Assembly: GCA_016584495.1 (NCBI GenBank) | Contig: WAID01000009.1 | Location: forward strand, 1,488,001-1,552,000 | From: Celoporthe dispersa | Lineage: Eukaryota > Ascomycota > Sordariomycetes > Diaporthales > Cryphonectriaceae | Direction of reading: 5' to 3' | DNA length: 64,000 nt | Shown here: positions 58,908 to 64,000 of the stretch, piece after piece | Layout of the letters: each line of letters starts with the position of its first letter | How positions within the stretch are numbered: position 1 is the stretch's first letter | Made by a program: the position numbers and the translations under genes | The notes under the pieces: generated by a model | The model's database searches: none | The model's input: the letters and a program-made list of their open reading frames with translations, nothing else | Told to the model about the DNA's origin: nothing

Positions 58908-59754
58908 CTTGCTGCGTACCTCGATCGTGAGCCTTGGGGGGGAGACAGAGAGACAAAGAGAGAGGGGGGGGCAGGTGTTCTCTTCTCGTCCTGTTATGAT
59001 GGACCGAGGGAGGAGACGAGGTACAAGGAATATATACTTAGGCAAGCCCCTTGGAAAAAGGGAAAAAAGGAATCATCCGAGATCGCACAGGGCTCATGCA
59101 AAGGAGGACAGGACATGGCCGACTTTTTGAACCACAGCAAATCGATCCACTTTTGCCTCCGCCTCCGCAGCACACAGCGTCGAGCCCGCCGTCTTCAACC
59201 CCAGAGCGACCCACTCCGATGGTCAACCCCGTGGAGAGGTGGGATGATCCGTTACCGTTGCGGGACTAGATTCTCCCACCGAGAGGCAGCTTAGTCGCGT
59301 CCGCGCGGTGAATAGAGTGGTTCTTGTTGTCGTGCGTACATGGTCTTCTCTTGTCTTGCAACCACTTGGACCACAAAATTCGATGAGGCCAAGGAAACGG
59401 TCCCGCAACGGGTCTCGCTTCAGCGAAATCCTCCTTAGAAAGACTAAGAAAGAAAGAAGAAGAAAACAAAGCGTTGGGTCGAGGATGGGACTTTCACGAT
59501 CTCGATGTCTGGGATGCTGAGTGAGCTTGGCTACGGCTGGTACCGGAGCGGTAGCACCCGGCAGAGACTTGAACCTCGTACAGTATTTAAAGGTTGGGAT
59601 CACCACCTCTAGAAAGAAAAGAGTAGATTAGGAAATGTTGATGAGGGAATTTTCTCTAGTGCAATTTGGCTCTGGAAGAGAAACTCTGCGGGAGAGCTGT
59701 GAACCCTGCCCCGGTGGCAGGTGGTGTTCGCTCCTTCCTGTCCACGAATTCGAA
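58908..59754. promoter_or_regulatory. Upstream region of the MFS gene
   Basis: About 850 bases between the MFS start and the end of the gasdermin-like gene, on the same strand. No gene seen; several frames exist but lack coding-like composition. Confidence 0.35.
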
Positions 59755-60589
59755 CTAAACGTCGATACCAACCCAGCACTCCGTCGCCCCTTCCGGAGCG
59801 GCTGCTTGTGCCGCAGACTCGCCGTCAATCACCGCCGGTTCAATCTCTAATTCCGCCTTCTCCCCCCCGACTTTCGAGTCCCTGTAGCCCTGCATATTTC
59901 CTTCAAGAATTCCGGCATCCTTCTTGGTCCAGTCCTTTTTCAACCACTTGCGCGTGCAGTGGTATTTATTTACCCGGTATCCGATCACGATATCTCGCTC
60001 GGCGACTGAAAACTCAAGCTTCTTCTTCTCCTCTTTGGACCCTTCAGCTTTGAGCCCAGCCTTAGTCTGCGTGTGCGGCTCGGTCACTGACGTGTCCATG
60101 TCGGCCTGCATCTTGTCCTCGCTCGCCTTGTTGAACTTCAACTTCTTGGCTACCTTAAGCCCCGTCACCACATATAGGTCCGCCGCATGCCCCTCGCAGT
60201 AGCCCAGCCACTGGTGGACCGGTGCCACGTCCAGGCACTGCTTGATATACAACGACCCCATCGGGTCGTCAAAGTACGTCGTGGTGACGCTTTCACACTC
60301 GACACCCTGCTCCAGGTCCTTGGAGCTCTCAATGCCCGCGGCGGCGTTCGAGAGGCAGGCCAAGGAACTTGGCCCAGCCCTTGACGTTGAGCCGACGGGC
60401 TGTCATGAGGCTGTCTTTGAAGTCGGTGTGGGGCACGGGCGGATAGACCAGGCCGTCGGGCACTTTGAGGTGGAAAGGCCCGCGGTTGAGAGGAACGAGC
60501 GTCTCGAGATTGGCGACAATGGTGCCGAGGGCGAGCGGACCGCCCTCGGCGGCGATGTCGAAACGCGGGGCGACGTGGTAGGTGAGCAT
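59755..60589 (-). CDS. Gasdermin-like pore-forming cell-death protein (one frame change)
   Basis: I assign this to the fungal gasdermin-like family (HET-Q1 and RCD-1 relatives), which oligomerise in the plasma membrane and kill the cell, usually after proteolytic trimming of a short C-terminus. The ATG at 60589 gives about 277 residues, the usual length. Family-like features in order are LALGTIVANLETLVPLN near residues 20-40, CESVTTTYFDDP, YVVTGLKVAKKL and DIVIGYRVNKY. The C-terminus is short, Ala/Glu-rich and acidic. The frame changes near 60360-60361, in GGCC context, where one base too many fits. Both sides read as one protein, so this is either an assembly error or a natural null allele. 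A TATA-like TTTAAAAG lies about 225 bases upstream. It follows the kinase-HET gene on the same strand. The assignment rests on pattern recognition, not a search. Confidence 0.6.
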
Positions 60590-61133
60590 TACGACGTTGT
60601 CAGAGGGGGCCGGTGATAGCGGTAGGTTTGAGGTACGATATTGCAAAATATCGTTTCGCAACGCGTGCTGCGGCTGAATAGGTGGACAGGTAGAGTGTTC
60701 TCTCTGAGGAGACTCGGTCGACTTGCTGGCCCTCGTTAGGGTCGTTGCGCGATTTTAGGCAGACAGAGAAGCAGGCTCCCTGAATAAATGTGTGGATGGC
60801 CTACATAGCCACTTTTAAAGAGGCTGGTGCTGTGCAACTAGGCTTAGGCACGAAATACGAGGCGGGCGTTTTGTGAGGCATCGAATCACCGGCAGTGCCA
60901 GTACACCCATTCATCGCAGTCTCGGCTTCTCAAGATTTCCACAACGTACTATCGTAAACTTATCTCTACAGCGATAACTCACATTCAAGAACTCCGAGAG
61001 ATCCCATTACATGCCTTGATACACTCTGTTCGAGATTGGACAAGAGCTGCGCTTCGTCTATTTTGAGTCTTTACAGAAAGGAGCGCGCTCGGCCGAGCCA
61101 GAGCTGGCTATATTCTAGTCCAGAACCAGTTCC
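60590..61133. promoter_or_regulatory. Spacer between kinase-HET and gasdermin-like genes
   Basis: A 544-base spacer holding the presumed promoter of the gasdermin-like gene, including a TTTAAAAG element on the minus strand near 60812-60820. No other gene is seen. Confidence 0.4.
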
Positions 61134-64000
61134 TTAGCGAATCCTTGCCCATTCCACTGGTACGTGTCCAATGCACTTGCTCGCTAGGACACCTACGCCC
61201 ACTCTTCGATATGTCCAGAGAAATGATTCTGTCCCTGGCGTTTGTTCTACTACGAGGACAAACGTGAGGGTCTCATCATCTGGCAAGGCCTTGAAGCTTC
61301 CAATTACAACACACCTTGGTGGGCGGTCGGGACGGATTTTGACAGGGTCATCCAATATAACTTTCGTTCCACCGTTTGAGTTGTGTGGAAAGGTAAAATC
61401 TCGCACGCTGCCCCTTAGATCGAGCCCTTCATGCCTCAATGCCGGACTCCAATCGACACTTCCAAAGGGGGCATCCAAGTAACTGATCTCTCCGTCATAT
61501 GCCATCCACGACCACGAGGGAGGCTCATGGGCTGCTTGGAAGTCGATCTTGCGAAGAGTTTCTGCGGCTTCAGCCCGTTGCCAAAGAAGAGTTCGGTGGA
61601 ATATACCGAGAGGCGCATCATAGAACACTCCCCACTCGCCTGTCCACCCGAGACTTGCTGACAGTCGCGTCAGAAGTCCATGTATGGCATGCGGCCTGTC
61701 CGAAGTTCTCGTCATGGGCATTCGAGAGTATCGGGCGAATAGATCTTGGATTGCTAGTATATTTGTGCCACGAGTACCTGCGAGGAATTTCGCTGGAAAG
61801 TTCGGATCTCCTAGGAAGGCCTCGTCGTGACTGTGTAAAACACGTGGAGACTTGGTCAGCATGTGTGTGCTATAAGTAAGGGAAGAGTAAAGCAGAACAG
61901 GTAGCTGTGCAGATACAACCAAGAGATGGCAAAGAAACTTGCTTACCTTTGCATCTTGGTCAGTGTCTCACATCGAACGCCGTCCCCACACTCCCAATAT
62001 GTCTGGTTCTCTGCAAAGTAAATTGTCCGGCGAGCCAATGCCCTCTCTTGTAGCGTCCATGCCCTCTGGTGTAGCGGACTTCCCATGACGTCCGCATCGA
62101 AGTCGTCAATAAATTCACATATGTAAAGAGGTGGATTTCCTGCTTGATTTACCTCCACAAACTTCCTTGGTTGCTTTCGTTTCAGAAAACCGTGATGGCA
62201 ATCAATCGCTTGAGTCGCGGCTATCACGCAGTATGCATGCGTGAACACCTCCTCCATGCGCCTCAATTCTCGGATACTGTCCTCCTCCGAGTCATGTATA
62301 ATGCAAAGGCTGTCGACCCAGAGGTAGCGAATGCCTAGGGCCCGCGTGGTACGAACCGCGTCCATAATCGTGGCCGGTAGCGTTTCGAGGTGAATGCCGG
62401 TCAGATGACTGTCCATGTTATTTCTACTGGTCATCAGTTGTTTCGGTCCCCATGCATGCGATAATGCAAGGTAGCGACCTGAGTCGCCAGGCTTGGTCTG
62501 GTAGAGGTGGACTTGTGACGCATCGAGGTCGTTGACATTGATCAGTCTCGTCGGCATGAATGCAGTTGGCTCGGCTTGGGTGCAGCCTGGATGGTTTATG
62601 TCGCAATTCCTCAGCCATCCGCGGACGATGGCGAAATGCAACTCGTTGCCGGGCTTGGGTAGTGTAGGTAGGCCGATCTGGGTAGGGCTTGTTCCCACTG
62701 GATCTGTAACAAAAGTCAGGATATTTGCACGAAAAGAGAACTGTAATGGGTGCGGCGTATTGAGATGTGGCTCAGCTTACCGGTGGTGGTGACGATTGAC
62801 AGGACTGGGAGCGCACTGCTATTTAGTAGTATTGTCGAGAGATGACGTTCGAATACGACTGTCTCCTCTGAGACGGCTGCGCAAGCACCAAGTAGTAGGG
62901 CGCATAATTCGCAAGCTTCGGCTGTCTGCCTGAGGTGGGAGACGGTGTCATGGATGCTGAAGTACGGCGCCCAAAACCCCAGACTTTGACATCTTGAACA
63001 TAACTGTTTGCGATGTTTGGCGACAGCGGTAACAAAACGGTCATCAAGAGGGGTCCAACCGCCATCTGTAGCAATGACCTTGTGTGCGAATTCGTTGTCG
63101 ACTATGAAGTGCCAGCCATCGATTGCTGTATGACGGTAATAATCCGCTCTTAGGGATGTGTGACGCAGGCCTTGGTCTCTCGTGATAGGCAGCAAGAGGT
63201 CTTGCTCCTGGGATGATGATGGCCCTTCAAGAGGCTCTGACAAGGATGGGCCGCGGATCGAACTGCGAGTCGTCCCAGAGAAAAGGAAGTCTTCGTCTTG
63301 TTGAGCCGTGCGGAGAATATCGCCCAGCAAATCCCGAAGTTCGCTAGACGCTGCACGACTTTGGTGACTAGGGATATCCTCGACATAAGTCGTTGTTATC
63401 TGTGGCCCGACATGTCCCTCCAAGCCTAGATCCGGCGGTTCCTCCCTTGGAAGATCTATCACCAGAAGTCTTGTCCGCACCAACACAAGAAGTTTGCTGA
63501 ACACCGTCTCGCCGCGGCATTCTGGGTCCATAGCCAAATGGTCCATCCACTTGATGACTATCGGGTGGATACGAGCATGCCGGCCACCTGTTACACTGAC
63601 CTCGAAGAACTGGTGCGATCGCAGCGACTCATCCTGCAAGGATTCCGTGAACCTGCGCAGCTCCTCGTACCCATACAGGAGGCAGATGATCCATTCCAGT
63701 ATGATGCATCCCATGGACCAGATATCGTATAGCCGTGAAGTAGGGGCTCGAGACAAGACCGCTTCCGGTGGTTCGTAGCGGACAGTCCCGAATCTCGTCG
63801 TGGTGGCATTGTTTCGCTGGACCGTCAACGTGTTATGCTTCTTAGCCAAACCCATATCCGAAATCTTGAGCCTCCCCACGGCAGCGCTACCGTGTTCCAC
63901 CCTCAAGATATTTTCCGGCTTGAGATCGCCATGCCGGATGCCCATCTCGTGCAGCTTGCAGACAGCATCGGCGAGACCCGCCAGCTCCACCAGAACCTCC
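61134..64000 (-). CDS. Protein kinase-HET fusion protein (N-terminus beyond the window)
   Basis: Three exons are visible (64000-62781, 62703-61947, 61830-61134; introns 62704-62780 and 61831-61946). They sum to a clean frame, and the gene runs off the right edge. The first visible part is the C-lobe of a Ser/Thr protein kinase. It has catalytic loop HGDLKPEN (a non-RD form, Gly replacing Arg), metal-binding ISDMGLA in place of DFG, activation segment end GTVRYEPPEA, and DIWSMGCIILE. A linker follows, then a C-x2-C/C-x2-C motif (LCSRCQSL with ACELCALL). The HET domain comes next: block A YLALSHAWG, block B YLWVDSLCIIHDSEED, and block C LHQRAWTLQERALARR. The C-terminal part has PPSWSWMAYDG, common in HET proteins. 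Kinase catalytic residues are retained, so it may be active. HET domains drive regulated cell death. Confidence 0.87.

Noticed and set aside
59755..60589. Alternative reading as two separate small genes split at 60361
   Set aside because: The two halves join into one product of the usual family length with a single-base change, and the second half has no promoter or start context of its own.
1..64000. CRISPR arrays, operons or prophage-type islands
   Set aside because: The genes are spliced, eukaryotic and monocistronic in spacing; no spaced direct-repeat arrays occur.

Overview
The window is from a filamentous ascomycete (Pezizomycotina, probably Sordariomycetes). Genes carry short GT-AG introns of about 58-240 nt, coding regions are GC-rich, and intergenic stretches are long, CT-rich or AT-rich. 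The families seen are typical of these fungi: Zn2Cys6 regulators, HET-domain proteins, a 2EXR protein, lactonohydrolase, a copper amine oxidase and an allantoate-permease-type MFS carrier. No bacterial features, CRISPR arrays, rRNA or tRNA genes were seen.

Layout. 0.7-4.0 kb: Zn2Cys6 transcription factor (+). 4.8-5.3 kb: unrecognised disordered protein (-). 6.4-8.2 kb: secreted lactonohydrolase-like gene (-), then a carboxylesterase 3' remnant at 9.3-9.6 kb and an AT-rich gene-poor stretch to 11.9 kb. 11.9-13.1 kb: Utp12-domain ribosome-biogenesis protein (-), divergent from a Bdf1-like BET bromodomain gene (+, 15.5-18.7 kb). 20.1-20.7 kb: small membrane protein (+). 22.8-24.6 kb: large type II membrane protein (+). 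27.1 kb: secreted cystine-knot peptide (+). 27.7-30.3 kb: membrane-anchored copper amine oxidase (-). 31.5-33.3 kb: HET protein (+). 34.4-35.4 kb: HSL-type hydrolase (-), divergent from a CLN3/battenin gene (+, 36.0-37.5 kb). 37.6-38.5 kb: 2EXR protein (-). 41.7-42.3 kb: SDH assembly factor 4 (+), convergent with an Rxt3 gene (-, 43.0-46.6 kb). 50.9-51.6 kb: Cys/Ser-rich protein (+), followed by a 9-bp minisatellite. 54.3-56.3 kb: BCS1-like AAA ATPase (+). 57.2-58.9 kb: MFS transporter (-).

The right end is the most interesting part. A gasdermin-like gene (-, 59.8-60.6 kb) lies directly downstream of, and on the same strand as, a large gene encoding a protein kinase fused to a HET domain (-, 61.1 kb to beyond the window). 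This looks like a candidate fungal cell-death or allorecognition module: sensor/transducer plus pore-former.

Sequence quality. At least seven genes, including conserved housekeeping ones (Bdf1, SDHAF4, Rxt3), carry single-base frame changes, nearly all in or beside short G or C runs. Summed exon lengths fit one-base gains or losses in every recognised case. I read these as mostly homopolymer-length errors in the assembly. Genes of similar length without such breaks (amine oxidase, both HET genes, CLN3, MFS, lactonohydrolase) give exon sums divisible by three with the splice sites proposed here.
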